From positions 1-61,510 of the forward strand of contig NZ_DGUN01000043.1 in assembly GCF_002395745.1 (NCBI RefSeq): 61,510 nt of DNA, read 5' to 3'. The notes beneath the pieces were generated by a model that saw only the letters and a program-made list of their open reading frames with translations, was not told where the DNA came from and did no database searches. This document shows positions 10,901 to 20,500 of the stretch, piece after piece. Position 1 is the stretch's first letter. Each line of letters starts with the position of its first letter. The stretch is from Fibrobacter sp. UBA4309. GTDB taxonomy: Bacteria; Fibrobacterota; Fibrobacteria; Fibrobacterales; Fibrobacteraceae. A program made the translations under genes and the position numbers.

Positions 10901-11127
10901 AGGGTAGCGCAAAAGAAATTCTCTTCGTAAGTAATCGCTTCACAAACAATCGTTATCTGATTGCCGAAATGGTCCATCACTTGGGCCACATCCTGATCCA
11001 GGACGCCAAACCAGTAAGGGGTATTAGGGGTGTCCTGTTTGCACATGTAACGGGAAACAGTGGCCGCATTTACGGCAGCCGCCAAAGCCGCTGCCACCAG
11101 GAATATCTTCAAGAAAATCTTTTTCAT
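4903..11127 (-). CDS. Giant secreted surface protein with GLUG-like repeats and a T9SS-like C-terminal domain
   Basis: This 2074-residue protein has a signal peptide (cleavage probably after VNA). Residues ~200-450 are beta-helix-like with Gly-rich repeats (GGFIGSV, GGAIGSI, GGMVGSV) of the GLUG type. An InlB/Listeria-Bacteroides-like segment with CFAGW and LYAVW lies near 1390-1480. A Trp-rich module at ~1680-1850 (FYWWDES, WQY, GYWYSSLEG, GWNMVANPYGW, YEGVWA) is shared with the next two genes. The last ~85 residues resemble a Por/type IX sorting domain (LDLSGRIV, GLYMLRVRAG). It is probably exported and surface-attached. Its role is unknown; adhesion is a guess. It is monocistronic. Confidence 0.8.
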   Translation of the reverse strand: MKKIFLKIFLVAAALAAAVNAATVSRYMCKQDTPNTPYWFGVLDQDVAQVMDHFGNQITIVCEAITYEENFFCATLDSKNNEIVLTQSETDVSGGDTYCSKDWYTEVSAYMPGKSGVFDPYGGIYEKIKQFMQTTKKIRLGSDIDFGGGSIVNDVAECNRPFFPLLSDDVESIEGKKDGKQYTIKNMCYNDLSKKGAGFVIDSTQNNAGAQVAFKDVAFENAWISSPERAGVVSNEWYDVMQNVSIKNAEVIASTAGAVVGLIANPAGAGSAGEAMMTGVNVEGSRVYGTDNVGGFIGSVEGSYFAINRSKFVGDVEMDASMASPMGGAIGSITKSGAYGAVSINGIVVEGSVVKRQGVNANPSAMGGMVGSVDASYFDVSIRNTYSRAELADGNGASSEVGFVVGELSAAAYVTVIGNLHEGSTYKYAGHWAGTSGGAAALKAVANYRRKENGMTVDANLNNFWTKNDDDLVGVLSTEDMSSVALAGVLNYFGKDSCALDVNGKVGNSYCWTKDGNLLRLVEPDDELKPIMPAIFDYSEARTFMTSAERIAFSSTALFTDNQGELDDAELGKVTGLGDKFYWEYTGLDNKRLSVANTVAALKTPQIPALYMQKPEVNFDIGYLVAGDLLDASNSAGLLFLTVPVYSVKPSERISSIIPVIYDLRNAENMVARNARLCSNDAMAGSGYECGSGNAHTIQMVTSMLSLVDEAVRQIAADMDNGVDVPSNLRLEIDYGAMQYGSFTIYNENSEDMELVAQGYDYSGSSSSGGIELFASSSSEFPGTPSRYDLKLKKTGYRAVGWKVALNILDIYGTGFEELPGVEGTLASKADILYAISEADAGYGTKIFVTHSNYIVVDTLVAALEEYVPDPNAVNSFFGGARIDLQTESEEKIPYKFIADFGNVFYKPFLASEYNASLDYAAPLAYRASLEMADASGNNSSSFPPAYMVKDGRICASDVSGYDYVVYPTSQYAPIANYSGYLDDVFLETPGVEVGVDERGNDYVKGYYRWDENNCTGDYVYYMTLASSLNGKDMNSFAGNVWLWQPYNEIDSIVHGFVFGSTEPNLYVPAKGMDQKFAFKVRSSVPSGYQLDSITVKGDRGACEPEHQNDFSYACLWRFKIGGGDTTLVLAPFELAQNTPIYDKSITFKFNLSDIPYKLAFMHSKGAFIDEPVNTFLLEEYEGTHWKDTLTYLRSNEQDRSFPLMLTTNGCVEWFAMVPGQNDTGLPFLAFDDQMFDWFAPGVTRAYAKFIPHSDGPKAPDCTWLSRFYGQPATHRDSVKITVHTDGHGVLRANQYIGKDSISQRFTSVDGSDTLFQMFVPKVRDTTSNSTGYFLFPLTIHANADSRYTLNADKFYYTVKGIDGSTVIVDGAKLAVGDADIDLYVSFDYAGPFYVSYDMNTDSSNYGNLFFPANAVKNDSLPARSPYPMWVPFRTDSCFAGWSTDADGTSGAVKTLDEKAVSSMSPNIDAPTNLYAVWDSPENCSVSMATVFKTGKEAELSVYQIFDGDTIRHAVDSAGLQIAVNDKGYNFFIDVLPGDSFMPVDVAVKGDKSISANGDGSFLIGVADIEYSVSWDLAYVPPIVFEKAVFSKIGRAIRVEYALDKFEKAHRNVALLARLEKEGVGDSVYVLADSVKPGFAGTWTHFPLRAGSYKLQISAKDDWSVSDTTFEFSIASESFEVHMGQWQMISLAELDTTDVDEDDDQLFYWWDESGVGGEFWQYHSFKSGDDIIRERGYWYSSLEGRKLTFINDDYYDDIVWSLDSVYSGWNMVANPYGWRVDIFGDRSAKDKKSDVEFWRYDPTTGGYEPATVIDPYEGVWAKVNRPMEWVVPVTPVFDDSSKGTLRKAVLAKSRDNWSIRLKLADANGKSDNWNVLAVGDTPRSQAEPPEGMGDHVNLSIVEGGKFLAKSVKPAKSEMEWTVELSASSNRAGFMSVEGVDALRAFGLKVFVTVGGKTTEMREGEPLKVNLAKSAKTATVRVAEAAKIDLVYSLEGLRALQSAQGLKVSFYAGNGLSGAGVRVDVLDLSGRIVASANGKALVGENTLMLDMPKAGLYMLRVRAGGKQASGKVAIR

Positions 11128-11157
11128 ACGTAAATCCCTAGGAATACGTTTTTCTTT

Positions 11158-11168
11158 AAAATAACTTA
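11158..11168 (-). promoter_or_regulatory. Shared upstream motif of the giant surface genes (copy 1)
   Basis: On the plus strand it reads AAAATAACTTA, 30 nt upstream of the ATG at 11127. Near-identical motifs stand before the other two giant genes (17474-17484 and 22495-22505), suggesting a common promoter or leader element. Confidence 0.4.
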
Positions 11169-11182
11169 TTTCTTTGGGATTT

Positions 11183-11221
11183 AAAAATTACGACACGCCT
11201 AAAAGGGGCTTTTTTAGGCGT
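11183..11221 (-). terminator. Terminator of the second giant gene
   Basis: ACGCCTAAAA (11195-11204) pairs with TTTTAGGCGT (11212-11221). A T-rich tract follows on the minus strand. It separates the second giant gene from the first. Confidence 0.8.
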
Positions 11222-11234
11222 ATTTTCCGTAATT

Positions 11235-14200
11235 CTACTTTACCAGGACCTTGCCGGTCTTGGCCTGACCGCCGGCACGCGCACGGAGGACGTAGACACC
11301 GGACCGCGGCAAGGCCATTTGCAGGGTATTCAGGCCTTCGGCAGCCCGTGCAGAAACCGTCCTTACCAGATGTCCCTGCATATCCACGAGATCCAGACTC
11401 AGGCGGGTTCCGGCAAGCCCGTTACCGATATCCAGGCTCACCTGGAGCATCCCGTTGCGCTGCACGGAATTGAGACGGCCTATCGTATAAGCGACGGTCT
11501 TCTTTGCCGATGCGGCCACGCGGACCGTGGCTTGCTTGGCCGACTTCGTCAGGCCCACCTTAAGCGACTGGCCATCATGCATTTCTGTCGTCTTTCCGTC
11601 AACGGTCACGAACACCTTCAGGCCGAATTCCCTGAGGGCATCCACTCCGGCAAAACTCAAATAGCCCGTACGGTTTGTCGACGCGCTCAACGCCACGGTC
11701 CATTCCATTTCGGGAACGGCCTCGCGCACAGACTTCGCCAGCCTCTTCTTGCCGTCTACAATGGAAAGGTTCACGTGATCGCCCATGCCTTCAGGCGGTT
11801 CCAAACCGGAAACAGGCTTTTCGCCAGCACCCAGGACGTTCCATACGTCAACCTTGCCGTTACCGTCAGAAAGTTCCGCCTGAATCGTCCAATTGTTCCT
11901 GTCGGCAGCCTTTGCCAACACCGCCTTATGCAGAGCCTTCCCGTCCTTTCCCGCTTTGGGGAACACCGGCGTGCCAGGCACGAACCATTCCATCGGATGA
12001 TCCACACTCGCCCAGACGCCTTCGTAAGGACCAATCTCTGTCGCCGGATCATAGTTTCCGGTTTTCAGATCGTACTTCCAGAAAGCCACCTTGTCAGAAG
12101 CATTGCTGCTGTCTCCGTAAATATCGACAGACCAGCCGTACGGGTTCGCCACCAGGTTCCAGCCGGTATAGAGGCTATCCAGCTTCCAGACAATCCGGTC
12201 GTTGGGATTTTCTCCCTCGGGACTCAGCGACAACGCTCGGCCTTCGAGACTGTTGTACCAGTAACCGACATTTTCGTCTACGCTGCCATTCGCCTTCAAC
12301 CCGCGATATTGCCAGTATTCGCCGCTCAAGCTAGATTCATCCCACCAGTAGAACATCGGGTCATCGTCCCAGACAACCTTTTTCATGTCCACGGAGGCAA
12401 GCGACAGCATGTGCCATTCATTGGCACGCACCGCAATTTCGTTGCTGACCGTAAATGACGTATCAAAGGACACCGTGTCACGGGCGGTAGAAAGCTTCGC
12501 CACAAACGTGTATTTTCCCGGTGCCAGAGGACACCAGATCTTGCTACCCTTGAAACGTTCCGTCAACTTCGAAATCGTCGTATCACCGGCAAGCGGTTTT
12601 CCCTGGGCATCCATCAAAGCCATCTGGAAGGCCGCAGCAGAATCCACCGCTGCCTGGTCGGTTTCAAGCACGATACGGACAGCAGAGCCGGACTGCGCAA
12701 AATCGTGCACGACAAAGTTGAATACGGAGTTGTCGTCGCTTTCTTCGCCTTCGGAGAAGTACGCGTTAAAGGTCGCATTCAGCAGGTAATCATTAATCTT
12801 GCTGCCCTTATGCAAGACCTCGGTGTTTTCAGGACCGTATGTCCCGTCCGGCATGCGGATTTTATAGACAGCCACGACAGAATCCAGCTTGTATCCCGGT
12901 TCCGGGAGGGAACGCAATACCAGATTGGCTCCATACATGCTGTGCGCCAAAAGCATCGTGCTGTCGCTGGCAAAGGTATGCCTCAAAGAATCGTTGCCAT
13001 TTTCGTCAAAGGCTATCTGGCCATGCTCCGATACCAGACGGGCCCTATTGTAATTGGCCGAGGCCACGCATTCATCCGCATCGTCCCATACGGCGTATAG
13101 GGCATAATTCTTGGAAAGATTTTCGAAGAGTTCGTCGCTAGAAGCACTGTCGCGGTATTCGTAGTTCTTGGAATCAGATTTTACGGACCAGCCCAGCACG
13201 CAGGCATCGGAAGTATAGATTTCTTTCGGCAGCCAAACCTGCCCGGAACCTTCCACTAGAGACAAAATGCTGTCGGTAATCGAGTTCATGCCGTAGAACA
13301 CGTCTTTATTGGAGGTATTCAAGTCGAGTTTCAGTTTCACCGCCCTGCCGAAACGTATTTGCAGGGCGTATTCATACCCACCCATCATCGCCACGGTAAA
13401 CGTAGTATCCGTATTGCCAAAAGTCACACGCAGTGGTTCAACACTGCCCGAGCCATAGGTATCCTTAGTCACCAGGACTGCATCCGCAAGGCCGTAACCG
13501 GAGTCCGGGAGCGAAGCGACATGGAACGTAATGGTATCAGGATCGGTCGCCGGCACATACATTATGTCCTTTTCGAAATGATGTTCGAACTTTTTGTCGC
13601 CACCATTCGGATCACCTTGCCACAAGAACACCGTTCCACGGTTTACAAACTGCTTGTCGGAAGGAGCCTTTTCTTGATCCAGTTCCAAGGTGGTCACATA
13701 GAAACCCCAACAATGGTTCAGATCGCTCGAATCGGTCCAGGCCGCATAGAGTTTTAAAGAGTCCCCCTTTACGTCAAGCCTTTCAAGCAGACTTACATTC
13801 AGTTCCTTTTCGGTAGAAACGCTCGTTCCCGGCGAAACCGAAAGCGGCTTTTCTGTCCAGCCCGCAAAGCAGGCATCCGTACGGAAAGCCTTCGGAAATT
13901 CCGAACGTTCCCAGGGTTCGACGGCATACGCAGAATCTCTGTAAAATTTGTCCGTAAAGAATACATTTTTCGAATCCGTATTCATGTCGAACGTAACCTT
14001 GTAGGGAATCGTTTCGTATTCCGGGATTATATGCAAATGGAACAGTATCTCTTGCAGCAATCCCTGATAGGGCGCAAATGCAGCGACAACGCTATCCAGA
14101 TCAAGCACTTTTTCCGTATCCAGTTTGTATGTCCACTTCAACGCCTTGGGCGTAGAAGCGCCGTTTCTATCCGCCTTGGTCATGTACTCATTGTACAACG

Positions 14201-17200
14201 TATCCTTCCCTGCAAGATAAGGGCCTTCGGCAGTCATGCTTTCGTAAGCATAGCATTTAGAAGAATTGTAGTTACTCGAAGAGTTCTCATAGCAAGCTTC
14301 CAATTCGTCATAACCAGATACCACGCGGGAGTCCGCTATCCAGAAATCGGCCTGCCAGTTCTTGAGCCTGTAACCAAGCCCCGCACGGACAGCAATACGC
14401 GACGCCAGCGGCAGCTCCGATTTAAGAGCGCCCTGTTCCAACAGGGAATCGGCCGCCGTTTGTTTTCCATCCTTGCCAAAGCCATATGAGACTGCATCCA
14501 ACATAAACGAGGAGTAAGTGTCTTTCTCGGTAACTACACTCACCCCCGGGACACCCCCGTAGCTGTTGCTATAGACGAGGTGGAGAACATCCGTATGTTC
14601 GTCAAACTTGCTTTGATACGTCGCAAGGATTTGCGAAATTGTTTTTTCCGATCCGATATAATCCTGAATCGATGGACAATTTTTCGAATTATCAGAGCAG
14701 GTCACGTAATAATTCGCAACCTCGAACACATCGCGCGAGCCACCGAACGTCATGAACACCGGAGGGACAATATCCGACGAGAACTGCGTGGTATTTTCTA
14801 CCTTGAGCCACAGATATATCGGGTTCTGGTCATCCAACGAAAGATACACCCCGCTCTGGTTGGGGTCTTCTATTTCGTAGACAACCTTGAGTTTATGATC
14901 CAACTGGACTCCAAAGGTTTCATTATTCGAAAAGTTCCTGTTCGCCAAATCAACCATTCCGCCCCAACTATCCATCGGGGCAAAGCTTATGCTCAAGGCA
15001 TTCATCTTTTTCACGAAATCCGTCGGGAGCGTTCCGTCCTTTTCACTATAGGCAACCACATAAGGCACACCATTTTCCGTAATCAGGTAATCGTTCAGCG
15101 AAGATTTATCATCACTCGTTAAAAGGCTATAAACACTCGACAAGTCAACGCTCACCTTATAAGCGGTCAGCACACCCGTAATCACGGGAAGTTTCCCCGG
15201 TTCGTTGTCCCAGTACGCCACAGAATAAGGCCCCTGCACGTTATTTAAAACATAAGTGAACAGGCGTGATTTCATTTCGCTACTGTCGATAACACCGTTA
15301 TACAAGCCGTTTGTTCCAATAGCTCCATCGCCCTTAATATTGAGACTTCCATCAGCAGCCAGGGATTTGAGTGCATTGCGGTAGTTATACTTGATGAAAT
15401 ATGAAGTATTACCCGAGGATTCTCCCACCGTTTTCCAGTCCGTAACATTGGTATTGCCCACTGTAAAATGGCCAATCGCATCTGCCACATCCGCATCGCT
15501 TTCGCCATAATGGTAGTTGGCATAGAGATTCATCCCCAATTGACTCTGTGCTTGAGTTTGCAAGGTGCCTACAACATAACCATTGTCGCCAGTAGAAGCG
15601 CGAATATTTCCTTCGGAAACATTGCCATAGATATTCGCATCCGAGACCACGGCATAGCCCACGACACCGCCGACCGTCATATCCGTGGCTTTCGTCGCCG
15701 CAATTTCAAGATCTCCCTGCACGTGCGACTGGCTTATGTTCAAGGAAACGGTAGAATTATCGACAACGCCGACAATTCCTCCTGCACGAATTTCTTCAAC
15801 CGTAGAAGCAGTCGTCTCGATTAGATTTTTTCCATCAACAGCTTTTACCTTCGATGTAGTAATTACGACTCCATAGGGATCTTGCCCCGGCTTCGTTCGT
15901 AGAATACCATAAAGGCCGCCCGCTCTTACTGCCTGTGTCGAAGCAGCCTTCATCGCAAGCGTAAGTTCATTTCCAAGGCTGTTAAGATATAGCCCATTGT
16001 CGCCTCCGTTAGTATTTTTTTCAATCAAAGCCGCAACTAGCCCGCCCATTTGCACAAGATAGGCATCGGGATTGCTACTGGCAATCACAGCCTTGACCTG
16101 ATTATTACGGAACCACGTTTCGCCATCGGCCACTCCCATGTAATAGCCGGCCAATCCTCCGAGATACTCCATGACGCTCGATTTCGTCTCTATATCCATG
16201 GAAACATCCACGACATTTTTTTCGTACTCGAAAGTAAAGCCGTTTGCGTTCGAAGCGTAGTCAACATATCCAAACAGGCCTCCGGCATAGACGTCCGCAG
16301 ACACCGTACGGCTTACGTTCATTCTTTTCGAAGTCACCGTATTTTCACTAACTAGCAAGTCCGAATTAAACATCATATACCCTACAAGCCCTCCCAGGTA
16401 ATAGGGACGTTGTTGCTTAGATGTCGCCAATTCAGCTTCGTTCACATCGGCAGTCACACTGTTTTTCGAGATTTCAAACACAATGCCGCTGGCAGAATTT
16501 TCTAAATCGATCTTGCCAACAAGCCCTCCCACATAAATCGAGCTGTCCGCCCTGCCATCGTCAATCTTCAACTTCACCGTATTGTCAGAAAGAACAACGG
16601 AAGATCCACTCGCCAGGGGGCTATTAGACAATACCCCGACAAGGCCGCCAACCTTCACGCCGGTAACAGATACATCCACATCGGAGTTCATGATGGACAA
16701 CTGGCTAGTTCCAGTTCCCGAAACATCCCCTACGATGCCTCCGGCACAATTTACGGCGTTCACCGAGGAACCGGTTATGGTAATATTGTCAAAAACAACA
16801 TTCTTTGCACTATATGTGACCACAGCCGCAGTCGTTACCTGATCAGCATTTAACTGGTAAGCCTTTATATAAGCATTTTCAAAAGCGATGTTTTCAACAC
16901 TTGCATTTTGAAGTTGGGCAAAAAAACTGGCCCAACCGTTGTCGATAAGGCATAAGTTGCTGACTGTGTTGCCTTTGCCGTCTACCTTGATACTGACATC
17001 TGTCGTTCCCGCAGGAATTTTCAAAGGACGAAAAAACTTGTTACCGTCAACACATTCTATATCGCCACTGCTCGTGGCAGTCGTCCCGCCAAATTCAAAA
17101 TCATTCTCGAAATATACGTTGATGCCTTCGATCTCTCCCGTACCTATTTGCGCATCCAGTTCACTGTACAAGTCATTGACGAACGACATGTCCCACTCGT

Positions 17201-17438
17201 CATAGACTTGACCCACACCCCCAGCTTTCGCAGCGGCGAGTTCGTCCTGCGATTTCAATTGGGTTATATGACAATTAAAAACCGGCTTGCTCCCGCCCAA
17301 GACATTCTCTTTCGAGCACTCGTACATTACCGGCATGATTCCGGAATAGCCGGAAGTAGTTTGGGAGGTTCCGGCAGCATGGGAGGCTATCGCCAACAGC
17401 GGCAATCCGGCAATACAGGCAAATTGTTTCAAGGTCAT
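11235..17438 (-). CDS. Giant secreted surface protein with GLUG-like repeats (paralogue 2)
   Basis: This 2067-residue paralogue of the neighbouring genes begins at the ATG at 17438. That start has a GAGAGGG Shine-Dalgarno and leads straight into a signal peptide ending near SHAAG; an in-frame upstream extension to 17495 is rejected. Residues ~180-660 hold repeated GGxVG/GGLxG GLUG-like motifs alternating with NxVxV strands. Two InlB-like segments with AGW or LGW and LYAxW lie near 1150-1235 and 1370-1450. The Trp-rich module is at ~1670-1815 and the T9SS-like terminal domain at ~1986-2067 (VDMQGHLV, GVYVLRARAGG). Cell-surface location is inferred from these parts. The ligand is unknown. Confidence 0.8.
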   Translation of the reverse strand: MTLKQFACIAGLPLLAIASHAAGTSQTTSGYSGIMPVMYECSKENVLGGSKPVFNCHITQLKSQDELAAAKAGGVGQVYDEWDMSFVNDLYSELDAQIGTGEIEGINVYFENDFEFGGTTATSSGDIECVDGNKFFRPLKIPAGTTDVSIKVDGKGNTVSNLCLIDNGWASFFAQLQNASVENIAFENAYIKAYQLNADQVTTAAVVTYSAKNVVFDNITITGSSVNAVNCAGGIVGDVSGTGTSQLSIMNSDVDVSVTGVKVGGLVGVLSNSPLASGSSVVLSDNTVKLKIDDGRADSSIYVGGLVGKIDLENSASGIVFEISKNSVTADVNEAELATSKQQRPYYLGGLVGYMMFNSDLLVSENTVTSKRMNVSRTVSADVYAGGLFGYVDYASNANGFTFEYEKNVVDVSMDIETKSSVMEYLGGLAGYYMGVADGETWFRNNQVKAVIASSNPDAYLVQMGGLVAALIEKNTNGGDNGLYLNSLGNELTLAMKAASTQAVRAGGLYGILRTKPGQDPYGVVITTSKVKAVDGKNLIETTASTVEEIRAGGIVGVVDNSTVSLNISQSHVQGDLEIAATKATDMTVGGVVGYAVVSDANIYGNVSEGNIRASTGDNGYVVGTLQTQAQSQLGMNLYANYHYGESDADVADAIGHFTVGNTNVTDWKTVGESSGNTSYFIKYNYRNALKSLAADGSLNIKGDGAIGTNGLYNGVIDSSEMKSRLFTYVLNNVQGPYSVAYWDNEPGKLPVITGVLTAYKVSVDLSSVYSLLTSDDKSSLNDYLITENGVPYVVAYSEKDGTLPTDFVKKMNALSISFAPMDSWGGMVDLANRNFSNNETFGVQLDHKLKVVYEIEDPNQSGVYLSLDDQNPIYLWLKVENTTQFSSDIVPPVFMTFGGSRDVFEVANYYVTCSDNSKNCPSIQDYIGSEKTISQILATYQSKFDEHTDVLHLVYSNSYGGVPGVSVVTEKDTYSSFMLDAVSYGFGKDGKQTAADSLLEQGALKSELPLASRIAVRAGLGYRLKNWQADFWIADSRVVSGYDELEACYENSSSNYNSSKCYAYESMTAEGPYLAGKDTLYNEYMTKADRNGASTPKALKWTYKLDTEKVLDLDSVVAAFAPYQGLLQEILFHLHIIPEYETIPYKVTFDMNTDSKNVFFTDKFYRDSAYAVEPWERSEFPKAFRTDACFAGWTEKPLSVSPGTSVSTEKELNVSLLERLDVKGDSLKLYAAWTDSSDLNHCWGFYVTTLELDQEKAPSDKQFVNRGTVFLWQGDPNGGDKKFEHHFEKDIMYVPATDPDTITFHVASLPDSGYGLADAVLVTKDTYGSGSVEPLRVTFGNTDTTFTVAMMGGYEYALQIRFGRAVKLKLDLNTSNKDVFYGMNSITDSILSLVEGSGQVWLPKEIYTSDACVLGWSVKSDSKNYEYRDSASSDELFENLSKNYALYAVWDDADECVASANYNRARLVSEHGQIAFDENGNDSLRHTFASDSTMLLAHSMYGANLVLRSLPEPGYKLDSVVAVYKIRMPDGTYGPENTEVLHKGSKINDYLLNATFNAYFSEGEESDDNSVFNFVVHDFAQSGSAVRIVLETDQAAVDSAAAFQMALMDAQGKPLAGDTTISKLTERFKGSKIWCPLAPGKYTFVAKLSTARDTVSFDTSFTVSNEIAVRANEWHMLSLASVDMKKVVWDDDPMFYWWDESSLSGEYWQYRGLKANGSVDENVGYWYNSLEGRALSLSPEGENPNDRIVWKLDSLYTGWNLVANPYGWSVDIYGDSSNASDKVAFWKYDLKTGNYDPATEIGPYEGVWASVDHPMEWFVPGTPVFPKAGKDGKALHKAVLAKAADRNNWTIQAELSDGNGKVDVWNVLGAGEKPVSGLEPPEGMGDHVNLSIVDGKKRLAKSVREAVPEMEWTVALSASTNRTGYLSFAGVDALREFGLKVFVTVDGKTTEMHDGQSLKVGLTKSAKQATVRVAASAKKTVAYTIGRLNSVQRNGMLQVSLDIGNGLAGTRLSLDLVDMQGHLVRTVSARAAEGLNTLQMALPRSGVYVLRARAGGQAKTGKVLVK

Positions 17439-17473
17439 ACAGGCCCTCTCTATCCTAAAACACTTACGTAAGA

Positions 17474-17484
17474 AAAATAACTCA
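17474..17484 (-). promoter_or_regulatory. Shared upstream motif of the giant surface genes (copy 2)
   Basis: On the plus strand it reads AAAATAACTCA, 35 nt upstream of the ATG at 17438. It differs at one base from the copies before the first and third giant genes. Confidence 0.4.
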
Positions 17485-17505
17485 TTTGAGGCCAATCATC
17501 ACACA

Positions 17506-17540
17506 CAAAAAAAAGCCCCATTCCTTAAAATGGAGCTTTT
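17506..17540 (-). terminator. Terminator of the third giant gene
   Basis: AGCCCCATT (17514-17522) pairs with AATGGAGCT (17529-17537) with one G-U pair. On the minus strand it ends in a run of eight T. Confidence 0.8.
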
Positions 17541-17549
17541 TTCAATTCC

Positions 17550-20500
17550 TTACCTGACCATGGTCTTTTTTATCGCCGTCAGGTTCCCAGCCCGGACCCG
17601 AACATAGTAGAGTCCCCTATGCGGCGAACTCAGTGTCGCGATGTTCGAGCCTGCATTAGCCGTAAACCTGCTGCGATTTACCACCTTGCCATCCAGCGAG
17701 ACGATATCCACCTGCACATTCGCACCGGCCATGTTCGCAGGCACGTCGAAACCTATATCCACAAGCCCGGCACGCTGCACCGTACGGAGTTCGCCGAGCG
17801 AGGCGGCCTTCGCGACAGCCACGCCGGAGCGGGCGACGCGCACAGTTACCGGCGTGGAGCTATCCTTCAAGAGGACCTTCACCGGCTGGCCTTCGGAGAC
17901 TTCCGTAGTCTTGCCATTGACGGTCACGAACATCTTGAGTCCCTTCGCCGCCAAAGCACCGACACCTTCGAACGTGAGGAAGCCATCGCGGTAATCGGAG
18001 GCGCTTACTTCCATCTGCCACACGTATTCGTCAGCAATGGGCTTTACGCTCTTGGCCAGGTACTTGCCGTTGTCGACAATAGAGAGGTTTACGTGGTCGC
18101 CCATGCCTGCAGGCGGTTCTTCCATGTTCGCAGCCTTGCCGACAGAAATGAAGTTCCAGCCATCCTGCTTGCCGAACTCGTCGGCGAGAATCACGCGCAC
18201 GGACCAATCTTCGCCGGCAGACTTGGCAAGTGCACTCGTCTTCTTCAGATTGTACACTGGCTTCGTAGAGATTGTCCAAGTGGTGGGTTCTTTAACCTTG
18301 GCCCACACAGCTTCGTACGGTCCCAGGAATTCGGGGATCTCGTATCCGCCCTTCACCGGATTCCATTGCCAGAACTCGACGTCACCGCCAGTACCGTTCT
18401 TCAGGTCGATAGTCCACCCATGCGGATTGGCCACCAGGTTCCAGCCACTATAGACGCTGTCCAGATGCCACACAAGCTTGGAATCGACTATCGGAGATTC
18501 TTCCTTGAGGATAAGCGGGTTACCATTCCTGGTACCGTACCAGTATCCGCGAGAAGGATTGTTCGATTCATTAACCTTGTAGCTGCGATACTGCCAGTAT
18601 TCGCCCACCGGGTTGGATTCATCCCACCAGTACAGGGCGTCTTGTTCGGCATCGAAGCTGTTGCTCGTATTATTGAATGCGGCGAGGCTCACCATCTGCC
18701 AAGAACGCGGCGTCACGGCAATCTCGCTGGCGACTTCGAATTCGGCCTTGTAGACAGCCGTCGTATCGCCATTGTCAAGAGTCAAGACCACGGTGAACTT
18801 GCCCATCGGAGCCGGGAACAGTTCCCATTCCGTACGGACAGATTCTTCAAGAGATTCCGTGATAACGGTATCCCTGTAATCGCCATTCTCGCCAAACAGC
18901 TCGATCTTGGCAGAAACCTTTTCGTCGGGCGTGACGAACTTCGAACCGAACGTGAGGCGGATAGCGCTGCCGGACTGTTCGATCTTCGGCTCCACAATTC
19001 TGAGCGTATCCTTCACGACACTGCTGCTCGATTCCGGTTCCACAACGCTGCTGCTAGATTCCGGCACCACCACACTGCTGCTAGATTCCGGCACCACCAC
19101 ACTGCTGCTGGATTCCGGCACCACCACGCTGCTGCTGGAAGGCAATTCGACGCTGCTGCTGGAGTTCGGCAGGGCCGTTTCCACCAACGAAAGCACAAGC
19201 AAGTCATCCGTCACGTTGCTGAAATCCTTGCTCCAGCCGACAAACTTCTTGCCTTCTTCGATGGTTTCTTTCGGGGCCACGGCGGCGTCGCCGTAGCTGA
19301 CCGTCTGGATATCCAGAATGTCGCCCTTATAGCCAATGAAGGTTACCTTGAAGGTATTAGCCGTGGAATCGAACAGGGCCGTATAGGTCTGTTCGCCAAC
19401 CACTGTCGTCACCTCCGGGCTCCAGCCCTTGAATGTGTACGTATGGCTTGCAGAAGCTGGCAACCGGGGGATCTCTTCGCATATCGGCATGGCACCGTAT
19501 TCCCAATCACCCTCGGTGACCGTGCCCAGACTATACACGAAACGAATCTTGTAACGGTTCGGAATGGAATCGAACACCGCCTTGTACACAGTAGAACCGA
19601 CAACCTTGGTAATTTCAGGAGACCATCCCTTGAAAACGTACCTGTAGGCTGCAGAAGGTTCCTTTTCCGGGTTCTGGTCATCATACGAAGGCATTTCCTG
19701 GTACTTCAGTTCCAAAGTCTTCAATTCACGGTCACCGTTCATGAACACGATAGTGTAGCTGTTCAAAGTATACTGCGCCGTCACACCCATGTTCGACGTA
19801 ACCTGTTCGCCACCCTTGTCCCAGCCGGTAAAGGTATAGCCTTCCCTTTCGGGGACTTCGGGAGCCACGGAAGACACGATAGTACCGGACTCGGCGAGTA
19901 CAGGATGGTTTTTCTTGATGTAGGCAGAAGATTCATCATCCCACACATAGTAGACGAAAGTCACCGTATAGGTCTTTATCTCGTTTGGAGCGACAGGCTG
20001 ATGGCTTTCATCGGCAAAGAACGGGAGATTGTCGTTGTAGCCCGTTTCAAAGCTCCACACATACGGTTTCTGTTCCCTGTTCAGGTCCCCGGCAAATTCA
20101 GATTTTTTCATGTCGGCTTCGGTCAGGGTACCGTTAATAAGGCTTGCCGTGACATCCTTGGTGTCGGCATTGCGGACATTATACCGGAGGGTCCACGTGG
20201 GAACCCCGCTTTTCCAGCTGCCCGTCACGTCGGTATCGCCGTTGGTGATCTTGCCGAAGGCATCGATATAGTCGACATCGTCTTCGGAATAATGATAGTT
20301 CGAGGTAAATACGCGGGCGAGCGAAGCCGTCATGGAAATACGACCCATCAGGTAGCCCATAAACACAGCCGGATTGGTACGGGTAGCAGATTTCACCTGC
20401 ACGGCACCCACGCTGAACGTGTTATTCACAGAAAGCGCCATATCGCTTTCGGCCGAGCCGACAAGGCCACCCACATAAAGGGAGTCGCCCGCATAATCTG

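Noticed and set aside
19021..19165. Regular tandem units as a CRISPR array
   Set aside because: They are contiguous 27-nt coding repeats without spacers, in frame with a Ser-rich linker.
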